DNA of 50,027 bases from Brenneria alni (GTDB lineage: Bacteria > Pseudomonadota > Gammaproteobacteria > Enterobacterales > Enterobacteriaceae), in the NCBI RefSeq assembly GCF_003666245.1, contig NZ_MJLZ01000034.1, positions 1-50,027 of the forward strand, in the 5' to 3' direction. Position numbers and translations under genes: made by a program. Below, piece by piece: positions 27,621 to 36,715 of the stretch; the stretch's first letter is position 1, and every line of letters begins with the position of its first letter. A model generated the notes under the pieces. That model did no database searches. It had not been told where the DNA came from and saw only the letters and a program-made list of their open reading frames with translations.

Positions 27621-27971
27621 TTATTCCTGATCTTCCTGCTGGGACTTATATTTTTCTGCTGTTTCTTTAATCAGTTGCTGTAACTCGCCGCGCTGATACA
27701 TTTCAATAATGATGTCGCAGCCGCCGACTAATTCACCATCGACCCACAGTTGGGGAAACGTCGGCCAGTTAGCATACTTAGGTAACTCTGCACGGATATC
27801 CGGGTTCTGCAAGATATCGACATAGGCAAAACGTTCGCCACAAGCAGACAACGCCTGTACTGCCTGTGCGGAAAACCCGCAGCTTGGCAATTTAGGTGAA
27901 CCTTTCATATACAGCAGAATCGGGTTTTCAGCGATCTGGCGCTGAATTTTTTCAATTGTCGTTGTCGTCAT
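27621..27971 (-). CDS. grxD: Monothiol glutaredoxin Grx4
   Basis: The 116-residue monothiol glutaredoxin has the CGFS active site (Cys31) and the WPTFPQLWVDGELVGGCDII glutathione-binding region. Grx4 binds a glutathione-ligated [2Fe-2S] cluster with BolA-type partners and takes part in Fe-S delivery and iron sensing. It has nearly the same length as E. coli GrxD. The gene stands alone. Confidence 0.97.
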   Translation of the reverse strand: MTTTTIEKIQRQIAENPILLYMKGSPKLPSCGFSAQAVQALSACGERFAYVDILQNPDIRAELPKYANWPTFPQLWVDGELVGGCDIIIEMYQRGELQQLIKETAEKYKSQQEDQE

Positions 27972-28313
27972 TCTCTTGCTTCCTTAAATCTATTGGATGG
28001 CTAACGCAATATTAATTAACCATGAGCATCTGTCAGATGTGCCATTACAGCGCCATCCACGCAATTATATTGTACCGAGGGCAGCGTCAACAAAAAAACG
28101 CCATTTTTTGTAGGGATATATCTTCCCTGTAAACGAACGGTATTTGATGGAAGCCAGGGCAAAAAACGATGATAAATCCGCAAAAAAAAACCACAATTAA
28201 CTTTTTTTCACTATTCTGTATCAATAAAGAGGTCATTCCCACTTTTTTATAATGCCGTTTTCGGGAATACTGTACGGGCTTAACGATATTAAGGATGATC
28301 CCCCCCAGCCATC
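27972..28313. other. grxD/mepH intergenic region
   Basis: No gene is recognised in these 342 bases. The region is AT-rich with several A or T runs. An AGGGA/TCCCT dyad lies at 28112-28128. A run of seven C (28300-28306) stands between AAGGA and the mepH ATG. Confidence 0.4.
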
Positions 28314-29189
28314 ATGCGCTTGTTTACTACCATTTTTATATTATTTTTCAGTAATCTATTCCTGAACTTAGCGCAGGCGACACCTCATACGCCAAATTCC
28401 TCGCCGCGAAAAGTCAACGTAAACAGCGCACCGGCGGGAGATCATAAGAAAAGCAAGCAGACGAAGAAAAATCCTCAAAAATCACCGATACCGATAAAAA
28501 GCCAGAAAAAGCCCATCGACAAAGTAAACTCTGCCGCCGATAAAGTTAATCACCCCCTCATCACCAGGCATAAACAAGAACAAGCACTGCCAAGAACGAA
28601 GGGCAGCACACCAGCGCTGGTTAGGAAAAACCTCAAAAAATTGCGATCGGAAAACGACGCGAAGATGGCTTCTACACATTCCAAAATAAAAGTCATCCGC
28701 CTTAAAAATAAAACAGAAAAAGGATTAGAACTGAGCAATACCCACAAAGGATTAGAATTGAGCGATACCCACAAAAGACGCTACCAACATGCCAAATTAA
28801 CGGCAATGAACAAGCTGATGAGCCAGGTGGGCAAACCCTATCGTTGGGGGGGGGCATCACCTTTTACCGGGTTTGACTGTAGTGGTTTGGTTTATTACGC
28901 CTACAAAGACGTTGTAAAAATTCCCATCCCCCGCACAGCAAATGAAATGTATCATTTGCGCGATGCGGCGCCGATAAAGAAAAATGAGTTGGAAAGCGGC
29001 GATTTGGTTTTCTTCCGCATCAATAATCGTGGCGAAGCCGATCATGTCGGGGTCTATCTGGGGGAGGGTAAATTTATTCAGTCACCGCGCACCGGCTCAG
29101 ATATCCGTATCAGTAAACTGAGTGAGGATTACTGGCAGGATCATTATGTCGGTGCCCGTCGTGTTGTCACCCCTCAGACCATTCGCTGA
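28314..29189 (+). CDS. mepH: NlpC/P60 murein endopeptidase MepH-like
   Basis: The 291-residue exported protein has a signal peptide (about 1-22, cleavage near AQA-TP), a Lys/Ser/Thr-rich basic linker (about 25-160) and a C-terminal NlpC/P60 domain (about 162-285). Catalytic Cys189 is in GFDCSGLVYYAYKD and His244 in ADHVGVY. The domain is almost identical to E. coli MepH (YdhO), which cleaves D-Ala-mDAP cross-links to make room for new murein. The linker carries a 27-bp tandem duplication. A G9 tract (28846-28854) encodes Trp-Gly-Gly just before the catalytic Cys. The AAGGA ribosome site is 18 bases from the ATG, so the start is uncertain. Confidence 0.88.
   Translation: MRLFTTIFILFFSNLFLNLAQATPHTPNSSPRKVNVNSAPAGDHKKSKQTKKNPQKSPIPIKSQKKPIDKVNSAADKVNHPLITRHKQEQALPRTKGSTPALVRKNLKKLRSENDAKMASTHSKIKVIRLKNKTEKGLELSNTHKGLELSDTHKRRYQHAKLTAMNKLMSQVGKPYRWGGASPFTGFDCSGLVYYAYKDVVKIPIPRTANEMYHLRDAAPIKKNELESGDLVFFRINNRGEADHVGVYLGEGKFIQSPRTGSDIRISKLSEDYWQDHYVGARRVVTPQTIR
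28719..28772 (+). repeat. 27-bp tandem duplication in mepH linker
   Basis: Two adjacent 27-base units (28719-28745 and 28746-28772) differ at two bases and encode KGLELSNTH and KGLELSDTH. The duplication keeps the frame and lengthens the unstructured linker by nine residues. Confidence 0.9.
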
Positions 29190-29240
29190 TCTGGGTTCAG
29201 ACAAGTACACCCAAAGTCGTTCAGCATAAACAGAAAGAAT

Positions 29241-29264
29241 TCAGGCACGTAAACGTGCCTGAAT
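29241..29264 (-). terminator. Terminator after ynhF
   Basis: TTCAGGCACG and CGTGCCTGAA form a perfect 10-bp stem with a 4-base loop. On the minus strand TTCTTTCTGTTT follows, suiting ynhF; it may also end mepH transcripts. Confidence 0.75.
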
Positions 29265-29290
29265 GATGACGATAAACAGCGGGACGCTGA

Positions 29291-29380
29291 TTAATTCAAT
29301 ACCGCAACAAAACTAAATACAATGATCATTGCCAGCGCACCAACGGTGGTCAGCAACGACATCTTCAGGTCAGTATCCAT
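29291..29380 (-). CDS. ynhF: Small membrane protein YnhF
   Basis: A 29-codon gene encodes MDTDLKMSLLTTVGALAMIIVFSFVAVLN, written here in full only to residue 20 as MDTDLKMSLLTTVGALAMII. It has a single transmembrane helix and the MxTDLKxSLxTT start of the 29-residue E. coli YnhF, which is also encoded beside purR. A strong GGAG ribosome site lies six bases before the ATG, and a terminator follows the stop. Function is unknown in the family; the E. coli protein is an inner-membrane microprotein. Confidence 0.88.
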   Translation of the reverse strand: MDTDLKMSLLTTVGALAMIIVFSFVAVLN

Positions 29381-29697
29381 AAGTGTCTCCTTTTGCACAT
29401 CAAGTTATCGGAAGAAAGCATTAACCATCTTGGGACGCTCAAACCAAACTTCGAGTTAAAACGGCATAGCCTATGACGATTGAGATTCTTCCATAGTTTG
29501 ACCGAAAAATCTCATACCGGTGTATCACTACCAGTATAAATTACCGCTTCCACTTTCGTGGCAAATCGGACAAAATCCGCTGTTTAACGGCACGTCGCGT
29601 ATTAGTCGAAAAACGTCAACCTTGCCCCTTCAGGTATACCATTCGGCATTCTCCTTCTGAAAAACCTGTTTTTACTTAGAAAGAGAAGATGAAACGC

Positions 29698-29713
29698 AGG
29701 CAAACGATTAACA
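29698..29713 (+). promoter_or_regulatory. PurR operator-like site before purR
   Basis: AGGCAAACGATTAACA fits the PUR-box pattern ANGCAANCGNTTNCNT at 9 of its 11 fixed positions. It lies 45 bases before the purR start. Autoregulation through such sites is known in E. coli. The remaining gap back to ynhF has no gene. Confidence 0.6.
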
Positions 29714-29757
29714 ATATACTTACGACTGTAATAAGTCAGTTCAGGAGTCATTTTTAC

Positions 29758-30789
29758 ATGGCAACGATCAAAGATGTGGCAAAACGTGCCGGCGTTTCTA
29801 CCACAACCGTATCACACGTGATTAATAAAACACGTTTCGTCGCCGAAGAGACTAAAGCTGCCGTGAGGGCCGCCATTAAGGAATTACACTATTCACCCAG
29901 TGCCGTCGCCCGCAGTCTTAAAGTCAATCACACCAAATCCATTGGGTTACTGGCCACGTCAAGTGAAGCCCCCTACTTTGCTGAAATCATAGAAGCCGTT
30001 GAAAACAGTTGCTATGCCAAGGGTTACACGCTGATTTTGTGTAACTCGCATAACGATCTCGATAAACAACGCGCCTATCTTTCCATGCTGGCCCAGAAAC
30101 GTGTCGATGGATTGCTGGTCATGTGTGCAGAATATCCCCCTGAGTTGCTCGTCATGCTGGAAGACTATCGCAGCATTCCGATGGTGGTCATGGATTGGGG
30201 TCAGGCTCACAATGATTTTACCGATACCATTATTGATAACGCCTTTGAGGGGGGGTATATGGCAGGTCGCTACCTTATCGAACGCGGCCACCGGGACATC
30301 GGCGCCATCCCTGGTATTCAAGAACGGAATACCGGTAGCGGGCGCTATCTTGGCTTTTTGCAAGCGTTGAATGATGCCGCTATTCAGATCCGTGATGAAT
30401 GGGTCGTTCAGGGAGATTTTGAACCGGAATCCGGTTATAAGGCAATGCATCAGATTCTGGCGCAAAAACATCGGCCGACGGCGGTGTTCTGCGGTGGAGA
30501 TATTATGGCCATGGGGGCAATTTGCGCAGCCGATGAGTTGGGGTTGCGTGTTCCTCAGGATATTTCAGTGATTGGATACGACAATATTCGTCATGCCCGC
30601 TTTTTTACCCCGGCGCTGACAACCATCCACCAGCCCAAAGAACGACTAGGGCAATCTGCTTTCGCCATGTTACTGGACCGTATCACCAGCAAGCGTGAAG
30701 ACGCACAGGTCATTGAGGTACACCCTACCCTGATTGAACGTCGCTCCGTTGCCGATGGCCCATTCCGCGATTACCGGCGTTACTCCTGA
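29758..30789 (+). CDS. purR: Purine repressor PurR
   Basis: The 343-residue LacI-family repressor starts with the helix-turn-helix [22 protein letters not shown] and hinge [11 protein letters not shown], followed by a periplasmic-binding-protein-like effector domain. It is nearly identical to E. coli PurR (341 residues) up to FRDYRRYS. With hypoxanthine or guanine bound it represses purine synthesis genes. The start at 29758 follows AGGAG by ten bases; an upstream in-frame ATG would add 23 unsupported residues. ydhB and ydhC, which follow it in E. coli, are absent. Confidence 0.97.
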   Translation: MATIKDVAKRAGVSTTTVSHVINKTRFVAEETKAAVRAAIKELHYSPSAVARSLKVNHTKSIGLLATSSEAPYFAEIIEAVENSCYAKGYTLILCNSHNDLDKQRAYLSMLAQKRVDGLLVMCAEYPPELLVMLEDYRSIPMVVMDWGQAHNDFTDTIIDNAFEGGYMAGRYLIERGHRDIGAIPGIQERNTGSGRYLGFLQALNDAAIQIRDEWVVQGDFEPESGYKAMHQILAQKHRPTAVFCGGDIMAMGAICAADELGLRVPQDISVIGYDNIRHARFFTPALTTIHQPKERLGQSAFAMLLDRITSKREDAQVIEVHPTLIERRSVADGPFRDYRRYS

Positions 30790-30836
30790 GAACAGACGAA
30801 TTTCTTATATCAGGCGGCCCCCCCATGATGCCACCA

Positions 30837-30895
30837 ACTGCCTCAGCCAATTTATACTTGTACCCTGGCTGAAGCAGTCATAAACTATTTTTGGC
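30837..30895 (+). terminator. Candidate terminator after purR
   Basis: ACTGCCTCAGCCA (30837-30849) pairs with TGGCTGAAGCAGT (30866-30878), apart from a 2-base internal loop, and a T-rich tail with TTTTT follows. The rest of the 343-base gap up to cfa holds only promoter-like sequence. Confidence 0.55.
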
Positions 30896-31083
30896 CTTTT
30901 GTGACAACAACCCTGTTTATCACTATCCTTTAGTGGTAAGCGCATACGGAATGTGCGTGTTTATCTTATGGATGAGTGCCCCTACGTGTTTGCGTACCGG
31001 CTTTTCTCTTTATTTGCTCTGATTATTCAGAGAGTAGACGATGGGCGATCCCCCACCGATACCGATTAATAGGTAAAAATTGT

Positions 31084-31090
31084 CTATGCT
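31084..31090 (+). promoter_or_regulatory. Candidate sigma-S -10 element of cfa
   Basis: CTATGCT lies 42 bases before the cfa start codon and resembles the sigma-S -10 consensus CTAYACT. E. coli cfa has a proximal sigma-S promoter. No clear -35 is visible, as is common for that class. Confidence 0.4.
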
Positions 31091-31132
31091 TTCCTTGCGG
31101 TTTCATCACGAGTAGCAAGGTAGGGAGAAGTT

Positions 31133-32293
31133 ATGAGTTCATCATGTGTAGAGGATGTAGAGGAACTGGGCCGTCATAACACGTCCTGGTTTCAAATTGT
31201 GCGCGAAATGCTGGACATGGCCGATATCAAAATCAACGGCTCTCGCCCTTTTGATATCAAGGTTAAAAATCCTGGTTTTTTTAAACGCGTACTGCGTGAA
31301 GGATCATTGGGATTGGGTGAAAGCTACATGGATGGCTGGTGGGAGTGTGAGAGACTGGACGTATTTTTTCATCGCGTATTGCGCGCCGGACTGGATGAAA
31401 AATTGCCTCACCATCTGAAAGATGTCTTGCGTGTCGCTGCCGCACGGCTAGTAAATTTACAATCTAAAAAGCGCGCCTGGATAGTCGGTAAAGAGCACTA
31501 TGATTTAGGCAACGACTTATTTTCGCTGATGCTGGATCCTTATATGCAGTACTCTTGCGGCTACTGGAAACAAGCATCTACGCTAGAGCAAGCGCAGGAA
31601 GACAAATTGGCGATGATCTGCGAAAAGCTGCAACTTAAGCCAGGAATGAAATTGTTGGATATCGGCTGTGGCTGGGGCGGACTGGCGGAATTTGCCGCAC
31701 GCCGGTATGGCGTATCCGTCTGCGGCGTCACCATTTCCAAAGAACAGCAAAAACTGGCCCAGCTACGCTGCAAGGATTTGGATGTCACCATTTTGCTGCA
31801 AGACTATCGTGATCTGAATCTGCAATTTGATCGGGTCGTTTCCGTCGGGATGTTTGAACATGTCGGGCCAAGGAACTACGCAACCTATTTCCGGATTGTA
31901 AGTAAGAACCTTAAGCCAGACGGATTATTTTTACTTCATACCATTGGCGCAACAAAAACCAACTCTGAAGTCGACCCCTGGATTGATAAATACATTTTCC
32001 CTAACGGCTGCATCCCTTCAGTACAGCATATCGCTCATGCCAGCGAACCCTACATGGTGATGGAAGACTGGCATAACTTTGGCGCCGATTATGATCGAAC
32101 TCTGATGGCCTGGCACGAACGTTTCCAGCAATGCTGGCCGGAGCTATCCGAACGCTACTCCGCACGATTCCACCGCATGTTCAGCTACTACCTCAATGCC
32201 TGCGCCGGTGCGTTCCGCGCCCGTAACATTCAGCTTTGGCAAGTCCTGTTCAGTATTGACGGTATCGAGGGCGGCCTGCGTGTTCCGCGCTGA
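31133..32293 (+). CDS. cfa: Cyclopropane-fatty-acyl-phospholipid synthase
   Basis: The 386-residue enzyme transfers a methylene group from S-adenosylmethionine to cis double bonds of membrane phospholipids, hardening membranes at stationary phase and low pH. The AdoMet-binding motif LLDIGCGWGG spans 174-183. The active-site region YSCGYW contains Cys142, and VGMFEHVG and the C-terminal RIMF-like helices are present. It is close to E. coli Cfa (382 residues). A GGGAG ribosome site precedes the ATG by five bases. Confidence 0.96.
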   Translation: MSSSCVEDVEELGRHNTSWFQIVREMLDMADIKINGSRPFDIKVKNPGFFKRVLREGSLGLGESYMDGWWECERLDVFFHRVLRAGLDEKLPHHLKDVLRVAAARLVNLQSKKRAWIVGKEHYDLGNDLFSLMLDPYMQYSCGYWKQASTLEQAQEDKLAMICEKLQLKPGMKLLDIGCGWGGLAEFAARRYGVSVCGVTISKEQQKLAQLRCKDLDVTILLQDYRDLNLQFDRVVSVGMFEHVGPRNYATYFRIVSKNLKPDGLFLLHTIGATKTNSEVDPWIDKYIFPNGCIPSVQHIAHASEPYMVMEDWHNFGADYDRTLMAWHERFQQCWPELSERYSARFHRMFSYYLNACAGAFRARNIQLWQVLFSIDGIEGGLRVPR

Positions 32294-32309
32294 GACTGAT
32301 GTTAATCAG

Positions 32310-32346
32310 GCCGTTCGCGATCATTTCCCGAACGGCTTATTTTTTA
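32310..32346. terminator. Terminator between cfa and ribC
   Basis: GCCGTTCG (32310-32317) pairs with CGAACGGC (32329-32336) and is followed by TTATTTTTTA. It lies between convergent genes and runs up to the ribC stop. Confidence 0.85.
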
Positions 32347-32979
32347 CTCTTCAGTAACCGGGGCCGGAGTCTGTTGGCTGGCTAATACCCGTTCCACCGT
32401 ATCCACCACCGCCTGTGTCTGCGGGTCGATTTCGATATTCACCCGATGCCCCAGCCGCTTTTGTCCCAGGGTCGTACGATTTAGCGTTTCTGGAATCAAA
32501 TGCACACAGAATCGGCTGCGGCTAACCTCGCCAATCGTCAGACTGATCCCATCAATTCCGATAAACCCCTTATGCAGCACATACTTCATCAGTGATTCGT
32601 CTGCCAGACGAAACCAAATCTGGTGGTTGTTTTCTGAAACCAGAATTTTCACCACTTCTGCGGTACAAATGATATGACCGGACATAATATGCCCACCGAT
32701 CTCATCACCATATTTTGCCGCACGTTCAAGGTTAACGCTGTCGCCTTCGGTAATATCCCCCAAATTGGTCAGTCGCAGCGTCTCTTTCATTAAATCAAAA
32801 CTGACGCGATCGCCATCTATCGACGTCACCGTCAGACAGCAGCCATTATTGGCCACAGAAGCGCCAGGGACTAATCCCGGCAATAATTCTGGCGGGAGTT
32901 TAACAACATGGGTACGAAAATTTGATTTTTCATTAATGGACACCACCGGCGCAGTGCCTTGAACAATACCGGTAAACAT
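32344..32979 (-). CDS. ribC: Riboflavin synthase (alpha chain)
   Basis: The 211-residue protein has two homologous lumazine-binding barrels (about 1-97 and 98-195), each starting with the typical MFTGIVQG or GHIMSGHI motif. It dismutates two molecules of 6,7-dimethyl-8-ribityllumazine into riboflavin and a pyrimidine recycled in the pathway. E. coli K-12 calls it ribC; many genomes call it ribE. It is unlinked to ribA 18 kb away in this window. A stem-loop at 33012-33044 lies in its leader; no FMN riboswitch core was seen. Confidence 0.96.
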   Translation of the reverse strand: MFTGIVQGTAPVVSINEKSNFRTHVVKLPPELLPGLVPGASVANNGCCLTVTSIDGDRVSFDLMKETLRLTNLGDITEGDSVNLERAAKYGDEIGGHIMSGHIICTAEVVKILVSENNHQIWFRLADESLMKYVLHKGFIGIDGISLTIGEVSRSRFCVHLIPETLNRTTLGQKRLGHRVNIEIDPQTQAVVDTVERVLASQQTPAPVTEE

Positions 32980-33311
32980 ACACTTGCCTCTTAAAAAATG
33001 GCGTAAATAAAATGAGCGTTGGGCGATGCAGGCAACTCGCTCATTGCTGATTGATAGAGATGACTTTTATTCAGTTTGCCCCATATTACGTTGAAAACCA
33101 AACCTCATTGCCAAAATCGAGGAGCTGGTTAACCGCTACCGCACCTTCAATTAACAGCCTATCCCAGTAGGCTCTAATTTATTCTCCGTCAAGCTGGCTT
33201 ACTTCTGACAAGCCGTTACAATATCAGCCTTGTTTCCAGCAGCGACACCCGCTGCATTTACCCGCATTCAATTATCCCGCTACCCGTTGAGTCAATTCAA
33301 GGAAGGTGTTT
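32980..33311. other. ribC/mdtK divergent region
   Basis: No gene is recognised in these 332 bases. ATGAGCG/CGCTCAT with three further pairs forms a stem-loop at 33012-33044, in the ribC leader on the minus strand. AAGGAAGG just before the mdtK GTG is the ribosome site. Confidence 0.45.
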
Positions 33312-34682
33312 GTGCAGAAGTATTTGTCAGAGGCGCGTAAGTCATTGGCGCTCGCGGTTCCTGTCATCATTGCGCAAGTGTCTCAGACATCTATGGGTGT
33401 GGTTGATACCATCATCGCCGGTTCTTACAGCGCCACGGATATGGCCGCCGTTGCCGTTGGCACGTCTATCTGGCTACCCGCGATACTCTTCGGCCACGGA
33501 TTATTACTGGCATTGACCCCGGTGGTTGCCCAATTGAATGGCTCCGGTCGCCGTGATCACATTGCTCATCAGGTTCAGCAATCCTTTTTTCTGGCGTTGA
33601 TGGTTTCCCTGTTAATCATGCTGGCGCTTTACCAGGGGGAGCACATCATCCGCCTGATGAACGGCGACGCTCCCGAACTGGCTGAAAAAGCCGTTGGCTA
33701 TTTACACGCACTGCTGTGGGGCGTGCCCGGCTATCTGTTCTATCAGGTTTTGCGCTGCCAGTGCGAAGGTCTGTCAAAACCCCAGCCGGGCATGGTCATT
33801 AGTTTAATCGGGTTATTAATTAACGTTCCGATTAATTATATTTTCATCTTTGGCAAATTTGGCGTGCCTGAAATGGGCGGAGTTGGCTGCGGCGTGGCGA
33901 CCGCCGCCGTTTACTGGATCATGCTGCTGATGATGATAGCCTACACCAAACGTGCGGCCTGGTTGCGTGATATTAAGCCGCGCTCCCCTTTCAAACCAGA
34001 CTGGCAGGCACTGAAGCGCCTGTCTAATCTCGGCCTGCCTATTGCACTGGCGCTGCTTTTTGAAGTGACGTTATTTGCCATCGTCGCCCTGCTGGTTTTA
34101 CCCCTGGGCGTTGTTGACGTTGCTGGTCATCAGATCGCACTGAATTTCAGCTCATTGATGTTCGTTCTCCCGCTATCCGTTGGTATAGCGACGACAATAC
34201 GTGTCGGGCATCGATTAGGAGAAGGCTCTGTAGATAATGCACGTATCGCTGCCTATACGGGGCTGATGACTGGCGTGATACTGGCGTTCTGTACCGCAAT
34301 TTTTACTACGCTTTTACGCGAACCCATCGCCCTGCTTTACAACCAGGATCCGGACGTGGTGGCAATGGCCTCTCAGTTGATGCTACTGGCTGCCGTTTAT
34401 CAAATATCTGATGCAGTGCAGGTTGTCGGCAGCGGTGTATTACGCGGATATAAAGATACCCGATCGATTTTTTATATTACATTCACCGCCTATTGGGGAC
34501 TGGGGCTGCCCAGTGGCTATCTGCTGGCTTTAACGGATCATATCGCGCCACGCATGGGGCCTGCGGGATTTTGGTGGGGATTTATTATTGGCCTGACAGC
34601 GGCGGCGATCATGATGGTTACACGAATTCGCTGGCTCCAGCGCCAGCCTGCGGCACAAATCCTGATGCGGGCCGCCCGTTAA
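33312..34682 (+). CDS. mdtK: MATE multidrug efflux pump MdtK
   Basis: This 456-residue MATE (NorM-type) transporter has about 12 transmembrane helices and is followed almost position by position by E. coli MdtK (457). It includes [34 protein letters not shown] and [19 protein letters not shown]. It exports cationic drugs and fluoroquinolones in exchange for Na+ or H+. The GTG at 33312 is preferred over the GTG two codons earlier, because the protein then starts MQKYLSEAR as in E. coli and AAGGAAGG is five bases upstream. Confidence 0.95.
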   Translation: MQKYLSEARKSLALAVPVIIAQVSQTSMGVVDTIIAGSYSATDMAAVAVGTSIWLPAILFGHGLLLALTPVVAQLNGSGRRDHIAHQVQQSFFLALMVSLLIMLALYQGEHIIRLMNGDAPELAEKAVGYLHALLWGVPGYLFYQVLRCQCEGLSKPQPGMVISLIGLLINVPINYIFIFGKFGVPEMGGVGCGVATAAVYWIMLLMMIAYTKRAAWLRDIKPRSPFKPDWQALKRLSNLGLPIALALLFEVTLFAIVALLVLPLGVVDVAGHQIALNFSSLMFVLPLSVGIATTIRVGHRLGEGSVDNARIAAYTGLMTGVILAFCTAIFTTLLREPIALLYNQDPDVVAMASQLMLLAAVYQISDAVQVVGSGVLRGYKDTRSIFYITFTAYWGLGLPSGYLLALTDHIAPRMGPAGFWWGFIIGLTAAAIMMVTRIRWLQRQPAAQILMRAAR

Positions 34683-34881
34683 TACTGATTTGGCCTCATA
34701 GTCAGATATACATACCAGTAAAGGGTGAAAAAAACAGCGGGATGAATAGAAGCGCAGCAATCGCACCGTATAAGGGAGCAAATTTGCATTTTTCTCCTTG
34801 CCAGCAGCGATATAGCCCGTTAATATTCTTCCCCGCTGTCAGGCTGACAGCCTGGTTTTAAACAAGTTTGTTCCCCTGAAT

Positions 34882-34958
34882 GCGTTCTTAGCTCAGTTGG
34901 TTAGAGCACCACCTTGACATGGTGGGGGTCGATGGTTCGAGTCCATTAGAACGCACCA
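34882..34958 (+). tRNA. tRNA-Val (GAC)
   Basis: This 77-base tRNA has acceptor stem GCGTTCT/AGAACGC and encoded CCA. The D-arm is GCTCAGTTGGTTAGAGC, the anticodon stem CCACC/GGTGG encloses TTGACAT (anticodon GAC), and the T-arm contains GGTTCGAGTCC. E. coli also has GAC tRNA-Val genes near mdtK. umuC ends 32 bases downstream on the opposite strand. The 199 bases between mdtK and this tRNA hold its promoter region and a CTGTCAG/CTGACAG dyad near 34835-34850. Confidence 0.97.
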
Positions 34959-34990
34959 TCAAGTATTATTCTCAACCAAACATAAAGCCG

Positions 34991-36253
34991 CTATCTGACG
35001 ACTGGTAAGTCGGTATACCGGGTGGTGTATGCCGGAGAGAGCAGTTCCCGCTTCATCGACCATGATTTCTGAATACCTTGACCAGCAAACCAAACTTTCC
35101 CCTTTCCGCTCCGATTCAGCTCATCCAGCACATGCATCAGCGCGTCACCATTCTTCCGGGGCGCATGGTCGTCAAAAAGATTTAGCTGCGCCACCCCCTG
35201 ACTGAAAAAATCGCTCAACATCACGCCAGCTTTCATATAACGGTGGCCCTCTCTCCAGATGCGATCCAGCGCCTCTGTTGCTACACGGATGATGTCCCGC
35301 GTGTCGTTGGAGGGGATCATCAGTTGGCCGGCAGCTTGATTTGAATAGAAAACTTCATCTTCGGCATGTGGACTTGTCCGTAGAAACACGCTGATGTGTC
35401 GGCAATACTGTTGTTCTGCCCGGAGTTTTTCCGCTGCGCGTTCGGCATACGCACACACCGCCTCCCGCATATCTTCATACCGGGTAATCCGCGAACCGAA
35501 TGACCGGCTGCAAACAATTTGCTGCTTTATCGGCGCAAACGCGTCCAGTTCCAGACAAGGCTCGCCACGCAATTCCCGCACCGTGCGTTCCAGAAAGACA
35601 TTAAAATGTTTACGGATCAGACTGGTTGAGCAATCCGCCAGGTGCAGCGCTGTTTCAATCCCCATCATATCCAGCCTCTTACTGATGCGGCGACCAACAC
35701 CCCATACATCCGCTACCGGCGCCAGCGCGAGTAGTTTTCGCTGACGCTCGGGACGGGACAAATCCACCACGCCCCCCGCCTTTAACCATTTTTTTGCCGC
35801 ATAGTTAGCCAGCTTGGCCAGCGTCTTCGTCGGTGCAATACCGACGCCAACCGTCAAATGCGCATGTCTTTGCACCTGTGAGCGCACCTCTCTGCCAAAC
35901 TGTTCCAACAGCACGCCATTGCTGAGGCCGCCAATGTTCATAAAGGCTTCGTCAATGGAGTAAATTTCAATGTCTGGCGCCATCTCTTCAAGCGTTGCCA
36001 TCACCCGGTTCGACATATCCGCATACAACGCATAGTTTGAACTGAATACGTGAACGCCATGCCGTTGCAGCGCGTCTTTTATCTTAAAAAACGGCGCCCC
36101 CATTATAATGCCCAGCTTTTTTGCCTCGCTGTTGCGGGCAATGACACAACCGTCATTATTCGACAGCACAACAACCGGTTTGCCTTTCAGATCTGGCCGA
36201 AATACTGTCTCACAAGCGGCATAAAAGCTGTTTACATCAACGTGTGCGAACAT
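34991..36253 (-). CDS. umuC: DNA polymerase V catalytic subunit UmuC
   Basis: The 420-residue Y-family polymerase has catalytic Asp6 (HVDVNSF), Asp101 and Glu102 (SIDEAF), and the SNNDGCVIARN palm motif. The beta-clamp-binding motif QLNLF lies at 356-360. With a UmuD' dimer and RecA it performs error-prone translesion synthesis in the SOS response. It starts one base after the umuD stop, so the genes are tightly coupled. The C-terminal DUF4113 region (KVWFAGQGIQKSWSMKRELLSPAYTTRYTDLP) is intact. Confidence 0.97.
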   Translation of the reverse strand: MFAHVDVNSFYAACETVFRPDLKGKPVVVLSNNDGCVIARNSEAKKLGIIMGAPFFKIKDALQRHGVHVFSSNYALYADMSNRVMATLEEMAPDIEIYSIDEAFMNIGGLSNGVLLEQFGREVRSQVQRHAHLTVGVGIAPTKTLAKLANYAAKKWLKAGGVVDLSRPERQRKLLALAPVADVWGVGRRISKRLDMMGIETALHLADCSTSLIRKHFNVFLERTVRELRGEPCLELDAFAPIKQQIVCSRSFGSRITRYEDMREAVCAYAERAAEKLRAEQQYCRHISVFLRTSPHAEDEVFYSNQAAGQLMIPSNDTRDIIRVATEALDRIWREGHRYMKAGVMLSDFFSQGVAQLNLFDDHAPRKNGDALMHVLDELNRSGKGKVWFAGQGIQKSWSMKRELLSPAYTTRYTDLPVVR

Positions 36254-36254
36254 A

Positions 36255-36674
36255 CTACCGGTTCGCTTTTATCGTGAATGTCACCACACCGAAGATTTCC
36301 AGCGCATCGTCCTTTCCAATACGAATTGGGCTGTATGCGCTGTTCATCGGAACCAGTTGTATATCGGGCTGGAGTTGCAGTTTTTTGACCGTAAACGCCC
36401 CATCGATCGCCGCAATCACGATGTCGCCATGTTCAGCCGTTATCGCACTATCGACAACCAGCATATCTCCGTCGCTGATGCCTGCTTCAGACATGGAATA
36501 ACCGCTGGCACGGACGAAATAAGTCGCGCTGGGGTGACGGATCATCAGCTTATTGAGGTCAATGCGTTCTTCTACGTAGTCATTAGCAGGGCTGGGGAAG
36601 CCGCACTGCACCCGATCGGTGAAAAGTTGCAATTCAACTGGTTCCAGCAATTCTATTGTTTTTATGAAATTCAC
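36255..36674 (-). CDS. umuD: SOS mutagenesis protein UmuD
   Basis: The 139-residue protein has exactly the length of E. coli UmuD when started at a GTG preceded by GAGGGGG. Self-cleavage between Cys24 and Gly25 (QCGFPSP) and the Ser60/Lys97 dyad are conserved at the same positions. RecA-stimulated cleavage gives UmuD', the partner of UmuC in DNA polymerase V. A longer reading frame would add 30 residues that overlap the LexA site, so it was rejected. Confidence 0.96.
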   Translation of the reverse strand: MNFIKTIELLEPVELQLFTDRVQCGFPSPANDYVEERIDLNKLMIRHPSATYFVRASGYSMSEAGISDGDMLVVDSAITAEHGDIVIAAIDGAFTVKKLQLQPDIQLVPMNSAYSPIRIGKDDALEIFGVVTFTIKANR

Positions 36675-36695
36675 GATTTTTACCCCCTCTCGGAA

Positions 36696-36715
36696 TACTG
36701 TATGTATACACAGTA
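36696..36715 (-). promoter_or_regulatory. LexA box of umuDC
   Basis: TACTGTATGTATACACAGTA matches the SOS-box pattern TACTGT-N8-ACAGTA perfectly in both arms. It lies 22 bases upstream of the umuD start, so the operon is repressed by LexA. Confidence 0.95.

Noticed and set aside
30240..30260. G7 tract in purR as a phase-variable switch
   Set aside because: It encodes a conserved Glu-Gly-Gly in the effector domain and there is no second sign of slippage in the gene.
33012..33044. FMN riboswitch before ribC
   Set aside because: Only a single stem-loop is present; the conserved FMN core blocks were not found.
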